A DNA stretch of 64,000 bases from Brevipalpus yothersi (Eukaryota; Arthropoda; Arachnida; Trombidiformes; Tenuipalpidae). The stretch lies in assembly GCA_003956705.1 (NCBI GenBank), contig QZCP01000178.1:1-64000 (forward strand). The letters run 5' to 3'. The position numbers and the translations under genes were made by a program. Below the pieces are notes generated by a model. That model was not told the origin of the DNA. It was given only the letters and a program-made list of their open reading frames with translations, and made no database searches. Positions within the stretch are counted from its first letter, which is position 1. Each line of letters starts with the position of its first letter. Shown piece by piece: positions 12,235-22,263 of the stretch.

Positions 12235-13083
12235 AAGGACAATGCCTACTTCCTATGGGGAAACTGCCCATTCTCAGATTTCAACCAAACTTGCTTATCT
12301 GATGTTATCGCGTGTGATAAAAGCAAAAATGTAGATAATGACTTCACATGACTCATATTTTTCGAGATAGGGCTCTTCTCTTCATTTCTTCCCATCTCGA
12401 GAATGACTAATCACATTGAGACAAGGACGGTATCATATGAATTAACATCCAAAAGTTGATAAGAGATAACAAGGGAGATCAGAATGGTTATAAGTCTCAA
12501 AAATAGAAAAAATGCCATACCATGAAAACGAGGTCTGAAGCAAAGCAGGTGATAACTTTTTCATATCTCTCGAACGAGAGATGGTTAGAGTAGGTATACC
12601 TCATATGCTCGGGCCCCCGAAATGCTGGCGAAAAATCAATATAATACTTTTTCTCGGGGTCGGGATGAAGCCAAGACAATGATAACATAATCTTATCTCT
12701 TGAGATTGATTAGATAAGACTAAAAACATTCCTCTTATGTAGAATTGGAACAAATGGTCGAAATTGATTTTGTACTATGAGGTGAAAAGGAAGCCTGAAG
12801 CCAAGAAACTGATAACATAATCTCATCTCTTGAGGTGGATAAGATGATGTTAGACTATTTCCATCTGGCCAAGATTGGTCCAAGGTAGTGGCAAATCACT
12901 ACCTCACAACTGCATAGTCTGCAGAATGAAAGATACACACAAAACCAATATAGATCAATACTGAGGGTGTGAATGAGATGGATCCATGAACGATATGCTT
13001 ATCAATATCTCATTATACGCGATAATATCAGATAAGCAAGTTTGGTTCAAATCTGAGACTGGGCAGTTCTGGACATTGTCTCA
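12235..13083. mobile_element. Non-autonomous TIR element (~850 bp)
   Basis: The left end (12235-12312) and right end (13010-13083) are inverted copies sharing AAACTTGCTTATCTGAT and ACTGCCCA blocks; the left end carries an extra ~20 bp. The interior contains direct repeats of a GATAACATAATCT-type segment (12680 and 12810). A related but diverged copy lies at about 41527-42035. No transposase ORF or target duplication could be established. Confidence 0.6.
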
Positions 13084-13199
13084 CTAATCATAAAAGTGAA
13101 GCTGATAATCTCCCTTAGATCATTGTCCAGAATTCATCATCAAGTTTGAACAACTCCAAGTCTAGCGAGCTTCATTTCGAGATCATATCTTCTTCGTTC

Positions 13200-13425
13200 A
13201 TATATCAGAATATTCCAATACAATCAGCAATTCGTTGGATGGTACCTTTGAAGAGGAACAAACTTCCGGAAGAAATCTTACTGTTTGCATGTAAAATTTT
13301 GATCTCTCTTGTCGCTGTCCACTCTTCTACCTCTTGGAAGCTCATGTATCTCAGAAATATTTGAGGGAATGGAGCAACTTCCTTGTTTCTGTTGAATTTA
13401 GTGAGTAATGATTATGGAGAGCTCC
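13200..13425 (+). pseudogene. Stearoyl-CoA desaturase N-terminal exon fragment
   Basis: This plus-strand stretch is homologous, in opposite orientation, to the N-terminal part of the desaturase pseudogene at 20205-21265. Both share GGATG-GTACCTTTGAAGAGG at the start, AGCT-CATGTATCT in the middle and TTGAATTTAGTGAGT at the end. The translation carries the ILISLVAVHSS-WKLMYL segment corresponding to the first membrane helix of acyl-CoA delta-9 desaturases. It ends at a GTGAGT that may be an old donor. There are no histidine boxes here, so it is a remnant only. Confidence 0.55.
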
Positions 13426-13856
13426 GAGGCCATCTTGAATTGATCTTGATCATTGATCAAAATTGTGCCCTAAATATGTTTTCACTGATTGATGTGATTC
13501 TTCCTACTTGATTCCAGAATAGCTATGAAAATGATGGGAAACGGGCTAGTGAATACATGTTTAGATAAAATCTCCAGTAGAACTCCGCGTTCAGGGACCC
13601 TTTAATGAAAATCTTAATAAATTGTAGAATGAAGCTCCAGTTGAAAGCCTCCTCAATGATTCAGGATACATGAATCAGTTGTCAATCAATTCCCTCGGTA
13701 CTTAGCTTGAAGTGGATAAGATGACCTCAACTTTTTTGAGGTCTCATTTGTACTCGGTGTCATTGGATCCGAAATCTTTAAAGTGAATTGATGAACAGAC
13801 CATCAATTGATCCGACCTGAATTGACATCATCCTTCCTCGGAGCAGCCTCAAGGAC

Positions 13857-15328
13857 TCAAAGTGAAGATATCATGAGATTTCCTTCGGGTGTTGGAAGCT
13901 TATCAAACAAGTCTAAAAGAAAAGAGAGTGAGCTCGTTAGGGAAAAATATCAAGGTAGACCATTACCTTCGATGAGATCCACAGCTCGCTCAGCACTTTT
14001 CGACTTTCTCATATTTGATGATATTCTGGTAACATTTCTATGAATTTCTTCATCCATCAAAACATCTTCCACCATATCCAGAAGCTTCACTTCATTGAGC
14101 TCCCAGAGAAACATTTTTTTCCCAATCTTCTTGTCTTCAACCCTCTGAGCATTATCAATTTGGTCCAGGGAGAGAGGTATGACAATCATCGGAACTCCGA
14201 AAAATAGTGCTTCCATCATACTGTTATTCCCACCGTGAAAAATTATCAGCTCAACTTGCTTCAGAATTGCTATCTGATCAACAAACTCACAGCACCATAT
14301 ATTCTCATACCTATCAGTATGATAGTCGCACATTTTCTTCGCTCCCAAGGTCACAATAAAACGATTCGGACTTGAAGAAAGTGTTTTCAGAAGGTTATTC
14401 ATGAGATCTCGACATCCGGAAGCTATGGTTCCCAGAGAGAAGTAAATGAGCCTTCCTGGTCCATCTTGGAGCTTTTCAGGGATAGAAAACGAGCCACCAT
14501 GATTATTGATTTGATCAATTATGAGTGAATCAATGCGCTCATAGTTTTTTGTAATCGGTTTCAAAGTGTCGTAATCTAAGTCCTCTGGATAATGATAGAA
14601 ACCAAGGTATTTTGGTTTTATGTGGAACCCGAGATCATAGTTGTTGACGAGCACTTCTGCCTCACCGAAGTTGTAGAGGCTCCTGATAGAATCTATCATG
14701 ATGGCAAGTGTATTCATGAGAACATCTTTATACTCTTCATAAGATTTCCTTGGAACATCCTCACTGTATCCTGCCCATGGGGGTATCCCTTCGGGGTATA
14801 AGAGCAGGGGATTGAAGGGGAATATGTCCACGTGTGGTAAATTCTTTTCAAGCAACACAGGTAACTTGAACATAGATTGGTCTACAATGACAAGATCTAT
14901 GTTGCTCACTTTTTCAAGAACTGTCCTCAGCGCTAAATCTGATTTGGAAACAACTCTTGGGACAAGTTCTGCTAGAAACCATGGTTCAAGAAACCCATCT
15001 CTCTCCAGAGAGCGTATCGCTTCCAAAGGCTGGAGGAAGAAATACTTCTCAAGAATCTTGGGAATATTAGCAGAGATATTGGAGTTCACTCTGTCGGGAC
15101 TATACTCGTCGAATTCTATAAAATCAATGGAATAGCTCTCTACGATGTTTTTGAAGAATTTATGATGGGCGAAAGTAATCTCATGTCCACGCCTCTTGAG
15201 AATCAATCCAAATCGAATCAGATTGATCACATGCCCAACCCTTAGAGATAATTGATCAGCTATCCTGAATATATGAGCTTGAATTAGTTTACTCACCCAC
15301 CTACTCCAGATGTGATTAATATCTTCAT
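13857..15328 (-). CDS. UDP-glycosyltransferase UGT1
   Basis: Cytosolic-type glycosyltransferase (GT1 family, GT-B fold) expected to move a sugar from a UDP-sugar to small lipophilic acceptors. I read three exons: 15297-15328, 13967-15240 and 13857-13912, giving 453 aa with all phases closing. The start gives MKILITSGVGG, then GHVINLIRFG; His14 is the expected catalytic base. The donor-binding signature HGGNNSMMEALFFG begins near residue 345 and the D-Q pair near 367. There is no signal peptide and no C-terminal membrane anchor, unlike classic animal UGTs. The first intron is 56 nt (phase 2), the second 54 nt (phase 1); the last exon adds about 18 residues and is conserved in UGT2. The 5' flank (15329-15720) resembles the UGT2 flank, indicating duplication. 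Confidence 0.92.
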
Positions 15329-15719
15329 TTTTAACCAATAGCAGATGAGTTTTCTATCTTTATACTGTAACGGAGCAAATAACAACACTCTTAAGGCTGA
15401 TAAATTTCAAATGGTGGCTTAATCAGCTCTAGGACGTTGAAAATGATAAAATGGAGAGGTTCCGATTTTTATTTAGTCAGTGATTAATTTTGAACCATTT
15501 CCCGACATTCCATGCATGCTGAACCACGGAAAGTTCAAGGAGGAAACGGATCTGATCCTTCTCAAAGTTGAGAGGCATGAATCAGTGAATCTGATTTCCT
15601 ATGACAGGACATGGAAAGCACAAACAGAATGATTGGAGGGACGATAGAGTATTAATCGAGTTGATTCTTAATCACCATTCTTGTGTGCATTGAGAAAATC
15701 TGAATGATTCAGTTAAATC

Positions 15720-17295
15720 TCGCAATTATAAATCCAGAAAAATAAGTACATTCACAAATATTTCAACCTCTGGCTTTCATCTCAGAGAATTGACTGATTT
15801 ATTTTGTTGCAAGCATGCCTGCAATCTCTAATTTATTCCCTAAACTGTGCTGCCAGCTCATTGGCAGCAATTCGGAGAACATTCCAAATATTTTCGCTCA
15901 TTTCCTACCGATGAATATCTCAGATTGTTCAGATTTAATGATAATAATAAGAGCCTCCTAATGGTCTATTCTTCCAACGATTTCGTCTCCGAAGAAATAC
16001 GCTATTTTGATTAATCATGGACAGTCTCTTCCTTAGATGAAAGCTCATTCATCCACATCTTGTGGCCTCTATATCATTTGGATCATAAGAGCGAACTCTA
16101 ACTACTCTCCCTACCATTTTCTCCAGAATGTGGTGTACTTTTTTTTAAACTGGATTCTTTTCAAGACTATGGGTTTTTTATGGAAGGTATCGTCAAGGAT
16201 TCAATTACCAAGAATTATCAAGAATTAATTGAAGAAGCTCTGGAACAAGCACGCAAGCAAAGCTTCGAATAATTCCGATCTAAGAAATTGAGAATCAAGC
16301 AGTCATCATCTGCAACCATATCAGTTTCACTGAATGGATTCTCCATGAATTCTTGTATATAAGCTGATTTTGGGAAATGACCAGGCACCCCAGATATGAT
16401 AACATTTCCTTGATCTGTAAGGATATCGACCATTCCAAATAATATTTTCTTGTTTCCAACTACTCAATTTAATATTCAATTACTATCAATATCCTTTCCA
16501 ATATGTCAACAATTAGTCTACACATTCAAATATGATAACGTCTGATTCATAAAGGGCAGTATTCAATCAGACACCGATGTTTTAACATTACAATGAATTT
16601 TCCTCAAACCAGATTCGAACCCAATTTCATTTCATAATTTCAAGTATCATTACGATTGTTCTAGTTGTCCTGAGTGTATATTATGAATCATATTCTTCTT
16701 ATTCTATTCTCAACTATTATTTGGATTTGGGAGCTTTACAGGTCACGCCATTTTCTTGGAACAAAATCCAATTTTGCAGTTCAACTGATGAGAGAAGCAC
16801 TCATATCGATTAAAGTGTTTTTTTGAGACCAATGATATTTAGCTTGGATAACATCAATTGGCAATCGCTGAAAATGTGAACCTCCAAAATCTCATCACGC
16901 TACTCAAATATGGAATGCTGATTTCTTAATTTTTTATGATAAGGTCAGCCTACACGTGCCAAGCGAGCTTTTTCGATGAAGTGAAGCATGAGCTAATAAA
17001 CTGACAGTGAAAAGAGGAAACTGAAGTTATTCACCCAAATCAGATGAAGTAATGGGAATCAGATGTTTCCGAGCACTAGGTTCAGCATTTGTACCAGCAG
17101 AGATAATTTAATTTAATTTAATTTCCTAGCATTTGAATTCTAGGAAACAATTTTCATCTGAAAATCAACATCGACAACGCTCTCAATTGATTGAGAGAAG
17201 AGTTCAATATCCACACACAACTGCTCACCACGAGATTGGTAAAAATATGCTCGTTCAATGAATGATTTTGAATCTTATCACTACAATGTACATCT
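15720..17295. other. 1.6 kb without a recognisable gene
   Basis: AT-rich DNA between UGT1 and the pseudogene run. A minus-strand ORF at 16218-16433 contains GHFPK, reminiscent of NRF exon 2 (44599-44768), but the rest does not convince me. Confidence 0.4.
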
Positions 17296-17339
17296 ATTTC
17301 AATTGATGAGCTGAGAGTGGTCAACGATTGTGAAGGAAA

Positions 17340-18385
17340 AATTTTGATGAGATGAAGCTAAAATTGGAAGTCCTCCCAATAATTCAGGATGCATGAATCG
17401 GTAGTCAAAATAATCGATTCTATTGGTGCTCAGCTTGAAGTGGATAAAATGCTCTGAATTCTCCAAGCTCTCATCAGTATCTGATGAGCTCGAATCTGAA
17501 TTTTCCAATTGAGAAGTGAATTGATGAGCGGGCAATGAATTGTTTCCACCTGAGTTGACATCATCCTTGTAAAGAGCATTCTCGAGTGTTCAAAGCGATG
17601 AGATTTCTTCTGGATGTTGACAGCTTATTGGATAAGTCTAAATGGAAAAAAGCGAGCTCGCTAGGGGAAAATGGCTGAGAAGATCATTCCCTCCAATGAG
17701 GTCAACAGCTCGATCAGAACTTCTCGAGTTCCAGATATTTGATGATATCCCGTTGACATTTTCATGAATTTCGTGATCGAAGTCCTCAGGATAATGATAG
17801 AAACCAAGGTATTTTGGTTTCATATGAAACCCAAGATCATAATTGTTAGTGGATACTTTTACCTCATCGAAGTTGTAAAGACTTCTGATAGAACCTAGCA
17901 TGATGGCGAGTGTATCCATGAGGGTATTCTTATACTCTTTCAAGGATTTCTTTGGATCATTCGCACTGTACCCTGCCTATGATGTAAATACTAAATACTG
18001 AAGTAAATGTTGTGGTAAAAATACAAAGGATCGTTGGGATATATTTCCACGTGTAGTATATTCTTTTCAAGCAACACGGATAACTTGAACGCAAACTGGT
18101 CCACAACGACAAGATCGATGTCGTTCATCTTTCCAAGAACTCCTCTCAGCGCAAAATCTGATATTGGGACAACCCTTAAAAGAATTCTGATAACAATGAT
18201 GGATGAAAAAACCCTCTTTTGTTAGAGAGCGTATCGTTTCCAAGAGCTCGAGAACGAAATACTTCTCGATAACTCTGGAAATTTCACTTGAAATGAGAAT
18301 GTTTTTAGAGAGAAATAAGACTTTTTCCGAACATGATTGGAGTACTCCATACAGCCAGCAAGGACAATTCAGGTCTGTCAAATGA
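17340..18385 (-). pseudogene. UGT pseudogene with donor domain deleted
   Basis: Closely related to UGT1 and UGT2 in DNA. It retains the conserved 3' flank (17340-17580), the last exon and intron, the end of exon 2, then jumps in frame from the YHYPEDF segment to EIHENV. This removes about 170 codons including the HGGNNS donor-binding signature. Further right (18034-18381) the middle of the N-terminal domain survives (KLSVLLEKNI-type and LELLETIRSL segments) with stops and frameshifts. It cannot encode an active transferase. It starts a run of pseudogenes that mirrors the functional block at 49-64 kb. Confidence 0.88.
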
Positions 18386-18829
18386 GAATGGAATTTATTA
18401 TGCAGACATTAGATGAGCCTCATGTAAATATGATTTCCTACCAAATTCATCGACAATAGTTGTTTTTTGGGTAGTCAAGTTGTTTGAGATGAGTGTAACT
18501 CAACATACGAGTGATTCGTAGTAGTTAATATTAGTAACCAGCACAACAATGTTCAGCAATAGCACGTGAAGTATGTTCAATAAAAAAGAGAACTTCGATT
18601 ATCAGATACTCTTGCATAATTGCGAGGCATTTTCACTAGCCAAATATGAATGCTTAAACATTCACTCCGATCTCTTTTCTTGAACAAAATGATTCCAATT
18701 CCGTTTCAAGATCTCTAATTATGATGCCCTTTTCTGCCCTCCACCATTTTTCCGACCTTGTATATCTTCTTTGAAGGAAAAAGTGTCCGAAATCATTTGA
18801 AAATGCACTCATTTTGAGTGAAAATTCAC

Positions 18830-18965
18830 TATGATATAATATGTACTCCCCGATAGCTTCAGAAATTTCAGCAAGAACATCAGGGTTCACTCCATTGGAA
18901 GTCTCTTCATTAAACTCATCAAAACTCGGATAATATTTTATTTCGATTTCCAAAGTGATGTGAGA
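18830..18965 (-). pseudogene. UGT N-terminal fragment
   Basis: The minus-strand ORF 18654-18995 contains FDEFNEETSNGVNPDVLAEI, matching the FIEFNEETFDGVSPNALAEI segment of UGT2 (near residue 60). Flanking codons do not match. Either it is the displaced N-terminal part of the adjacent UGT pseudogene, separated by an insertion (~18385-18830), or a separate fragment. Confidence 0.75.
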
Positions 18966-19069
18966 ATCATAGGAATTTTGAGTAGAAGATGTCACTCAAT
19001 CAATAGCTCAAGTTCTACCATATAAAAAATTCAGCCTGGAAAGCTGATATTGAACTTAACACTATTGAT

Positions 19070-19480
19070 AATCACCTATATGGAATATACCAAGCATATA
19101 AAAATATAGGGTGTAACAAAAAGATATCACCATTGAAATTCGTCTATAATTTTTGATTGCGATGACTCACACTCATGAAATTTGGTATGCTGGTAGCTGA
19201 ATCTTGACAAAGATTGTTGACATACTTTTCAAACTGAAATTCTAATGTTATCTAGTAAGATAAGGAAATTGGAGAAAAACGTTAATTTTGACCCTGTACA
19301 TGAAATGGTTACATCACATGCAGTGAAGGCATTGTAGCAGAGATCTTTGTAAGTGGCTCGTAAATTTTTTAGAAAATGGGAATTCGAATTGAATCTTCAT
19401 ATTGTATAAATGATGCAGTGTACATCTATGGTTCCAGTCCAGTGCAATTAATACCACGGGGAGGGACCCAGAGAGACTTT
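19070..19480 (-). pseudogene. PAP2/AUR1-like pseudogene fragment
   Basis: DNA-level match to the intact gene at 56280-57245: shared blocks include TACATCACATGCAGTGA, TGGCTCGTAAATTTTTT and GATGCAGTGTACAT, in the same order and strand. About 30 bp are deleted near 19100, other indels are present, and a 190-bp MITE is inserted at 19107-19296. It covers the catalytic PSLH region only. It lies next to the UGT pseudogene, as the intact gene lies near intact UGTs. Confidence 0.9.
19107..19296. mobile_element. Short Tc1-type MITE inside the PAP2 pseudogene
   Basis: Ends TAGGGTGTAAC...GACCCTG flanked by TA (19105-19106 and 19297-19298). The intact paralog near 56492 reads AAATAAAAATACATGAAATGG without interruption, giving the empty site. 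Its left end resembles the MITE at 42050-42884 (GTGTAACA, ATGACTCACA-CATGAAA). Confidence 0.85.
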
Positions 19481-20204
19481 TCTAGGGAAAAAGTTCCAGC
19501 TGAAGTAGCCAGTTAAGTAGCCACCAAAATATCCATAGAAAATCACTCATCACAACCATGGGGCAAAGAATCAGCCTAGTAAGCTGAGTTATCGAGTTCA
19601 TCACAAATACCGAATACAAATACAAATAGGAAAATACAGGTTACACATCTTCTCTAACTATGAAAAGATACCTCCTGATATTCAAGATGGTAAGGTAATG
19701 AAAAGGGGACCACAACTTTACTTCAGCTACTAGCAACACTCTTGGATAGATGAACAGTGCAACGATTTTTCATTTTCTATTGACTCCTCATTCAAAACTT
19801 TTCCACCATTATCCTGCATATGAATTGGCGTCTGGGAATGATTGGTTTTCTCCTCAAAGAAATCACAGAGAAGAATCCATGAGAATTCTCCATTCCATTC
19901 AGCTCTATACAGAGCTATGTATAAAGCTATGAATCTATGAATCTATGAATCTATTTAGGTTCGTAGATCTTTTGCTCCTCCCAGAATCAATTTGCAATCT
20001 CTGGAATCATCATATTGGAGAGATGAGAAGAGATGAAACCTGTGGAAAAACGGAATCATCTATTGTGATTTTAGAATGCAGAGCATACTCTGACGATGAG
20101 ATGGAATTTTCTTGCTGGAATCATTACAATCAAGCTACTCCCTTGCACAGCTCATCGTTCCCTTGATGTGGAATCAAGATTCTTTGAAATTCACCATGAT
20201 CTGA

Positions 20205-21265
20205 TTGTCGATTGTCAATCAAATTCCTTCAATTTATATCAACGTCCAGGATATTTTGCTCAACTGTTCTTATCTAACATTGGGCAACAATAACATTGGG
20301 TGTTTCCTCGAGACCATAAGCCAGACCAATCAGTGCTATAAAATCGATAAGGAGAGCTCCAAAGGAGTCCTAGCCAGCCATGTTCAGATAATTTATAGTC
20401 TCGAGGGAGAGTATGGTGATAATTGTGATACACTTCACCAGAGAAGATTTGGATTCTCACTAGAGGTTGCTCTCTAGCTCCTCTCTCAGGATCATAGGGT
20501 CTTGAACCATGGATATGAGCAACACTATTGACTAAACATGTTTATTTCAAAGTCAATGCATATCTCATGTATGTCATGATTAGATAATTAACAAAGGAAA
20601 TTTTCCCAGTAATACATAGGGAAAAGAGTTGAAAAGATGATAAAAAATACGATCATTAACTGGAGGCAATATTTACTTTGCCAAACTACTATAAGATCTT
20701 TAAAAGGTCAGACAAATCCATTGATTGACTTCCCTGGATCACATCAGGATGCCTTTTAAACAGAAGCCAGCCTATATGACTGGAAAAGAACTCTCTACTA
20801 GCATTATGGGGATCAGCGTTAGTTTCAAAAAACTTATGGTGTACTTCAAGATCTTCACATCATCTTAAAATATCACCTTGACCTGCACTCGAGGAGCAGA
20901 GAGCCAGAAACAATCTCAGAGGTGCTTCGGCTTTGTATGAGTGATGAAACCGGAGTCTATGGGCACCAGCAGTCACACCAATTAGCGAGAGCATATTGTG
21001 AGCATAACCTCGATAAATGATAGAGACCAATTTCAGTTAATCTTCGAATTCTTCTGGATCTCAAACTCACTAAATTCAAGAGGAATGAAGAAGCTGTTCC
21101 ATTCATTGGGATTTATTTCCAGATACATGAGCTGCCAGAAGATTGAAGAGTAAGCAGCCATGAAGAAGATCAAGTTTCTCCTATTGATCTTTACTTCGAG
21201 ATCCTTCTTGGGGCCCACCCCTCTTCAAAGGTACTATCATCCAAAAAACTGTCCATCAAGTCAAT
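20205..21265 (-). pseudogene. Acyl-CoA delta-9 desaturase (stearoyl-CoA desaturase) pseudogene
   Basis: A near full-length desaturase can be followed on the minus strand. From the N-terminus: NRRNLIFFMAAYSS (helix 1), VTAGAHRLRFHHSYKAEAPL (box 1 region, ~20950-20985), VHHKFFETNADPHNA (box 2 remnant, ~20830), SSHIGWLLFKRHPDV, RYALTL then VAHIHGSRPYDPE, HNYHHTLPRDYKLSE (box 3, HNYHH at 20413-20427), and LIGLAYGLEETPN near the C-terminus. Boxes 1 and 2 have lost histidines, and several stops and frameshifts are present. The intact enzyme would desaturate fatty acyl-CoAs in the ER membrane. No intact copy is in the window. Confidence 0.92.
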
Positions 21266-21281
21266 ATATTCTAATCTACAT

Positions 21282-21560
21282 GTATACTGATAAGCCACAA
21301 CATAAACAACTTTCCAGAAAGAATTGTAGGGCAGATCTGAATCATTTCATAAACCAGTTGAGAATAACTGCAGAGATGAAATGGAATACACCCCATGAGA
21401 ACTTCTCTTGGCAACCATCTAGCACATTCGCACATATTTTTCATGCATTTTAATGAGTCATAAGAAGGGATGACGACTCGTCCATAGCTGAATTTTTTTT
21501 TCATTTGCCTGAGAAAAGATGTCTCCATACATGACCACCAAGGCTGGAATATTCCTCCCA
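21282..21560 (-). pseudogene. NRF-6-like acyltransferase pseudogene fragment
   Basis: Matches exons 10 and 11 of the NRF genes at 44187-48242 and 62175-63796 at DNA level: TACTGATAAG, CAGTTGAGAATAACTGCAG, TGAGAAAAGATGTCTC and TGACCACC blocks occur in the same order as at 62720-63000. Frames are broken. It is fused end to end with the desaturase pseudogene. Confidence 0.85.
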
Positions 21561-21658
21561 GAATATACAGAATAAACAGAATATATACTTTAATATACTA
21601 GGGTGGGGGAGAGGACTTGTGGATCAATCTCAATGATAATGTATCACTCAAATACATT

Positions 21659-21805
21659 GTAAGTCGGGTTTCCAACTAGTTTATTTTTGGTATCTTCTTC
21701 ATTTATATTCTTGTTTGCATCTCCCGCATCCTGCATGCCATTCCTTACATGGGATGGGTGCAGGATGCCAAAAATACATAGTTGGCAGCCCATATTTGGC
21801 CTGCA
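21659..21805 (-). mobile_element. 147-bp 3' LTR of the env-bearing element A
   Basis: Minus strand TGCAGGCC...CTTACA; a copy is at 3285-3432. It lies about 460 bp downstream of the env stop and is immediately preceded on the minus strand by a purine-rich tract (21806-21819, GGACAGGGGGCAGT), the usual priming site for plus-strand DNA synthesis. Confidence 0.8.
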
Positions 21806-21819
21806 ACTGCCCCCTGTCC
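21806..21819 (-). other. Polypurine tract of element A
   Basis: Minus-strand GGACAGGGGGCAGT directly abutting the 3' LTR start. Confidence 0.65.
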
Positions 21820-22263
21820 GAGGGAAAATGACCCCATTTTCGCTACGGATTATATAACTGTTGCTAAATTGTAAGGTTATACATCAAAAACATTATCATA
21901 ATAACAGATAATTTCAAACATTAATTTATGATATAACTTTAAATGAGATACTTCATTCTCTTTGTTCCTTTTCATCTGAGCGAAGACTCGGTTTATCCTG
22001 TGAGGATCCAACTTTTAATGTCGATCATTGGTGATGCCCAACAGGATCGCAATTACTTCTCTTTTCTTGACTCTCCGTTCATTTTTTTTTTGAGAAATTA
22101 AATTCATGTTACTCAAAACATTATTGATTAGCGATTTTTGAGAGTATTTCAACTTTCATAGCGTTTGTTAGTATTAGTATCCAAAAAAATTAAATTATTA
22201 GCATACTTAGTCTACTACAGGAGGTATTTTGACTATTCTATTTTAATATGGCTTCGTTTTGAG

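Noticed and set aside
16218..16433. Possible NRF exon 2 remnant (GHFPK)
   Set aside because: Only five residues match clearly; the conserved YDQC segment is not convincing.
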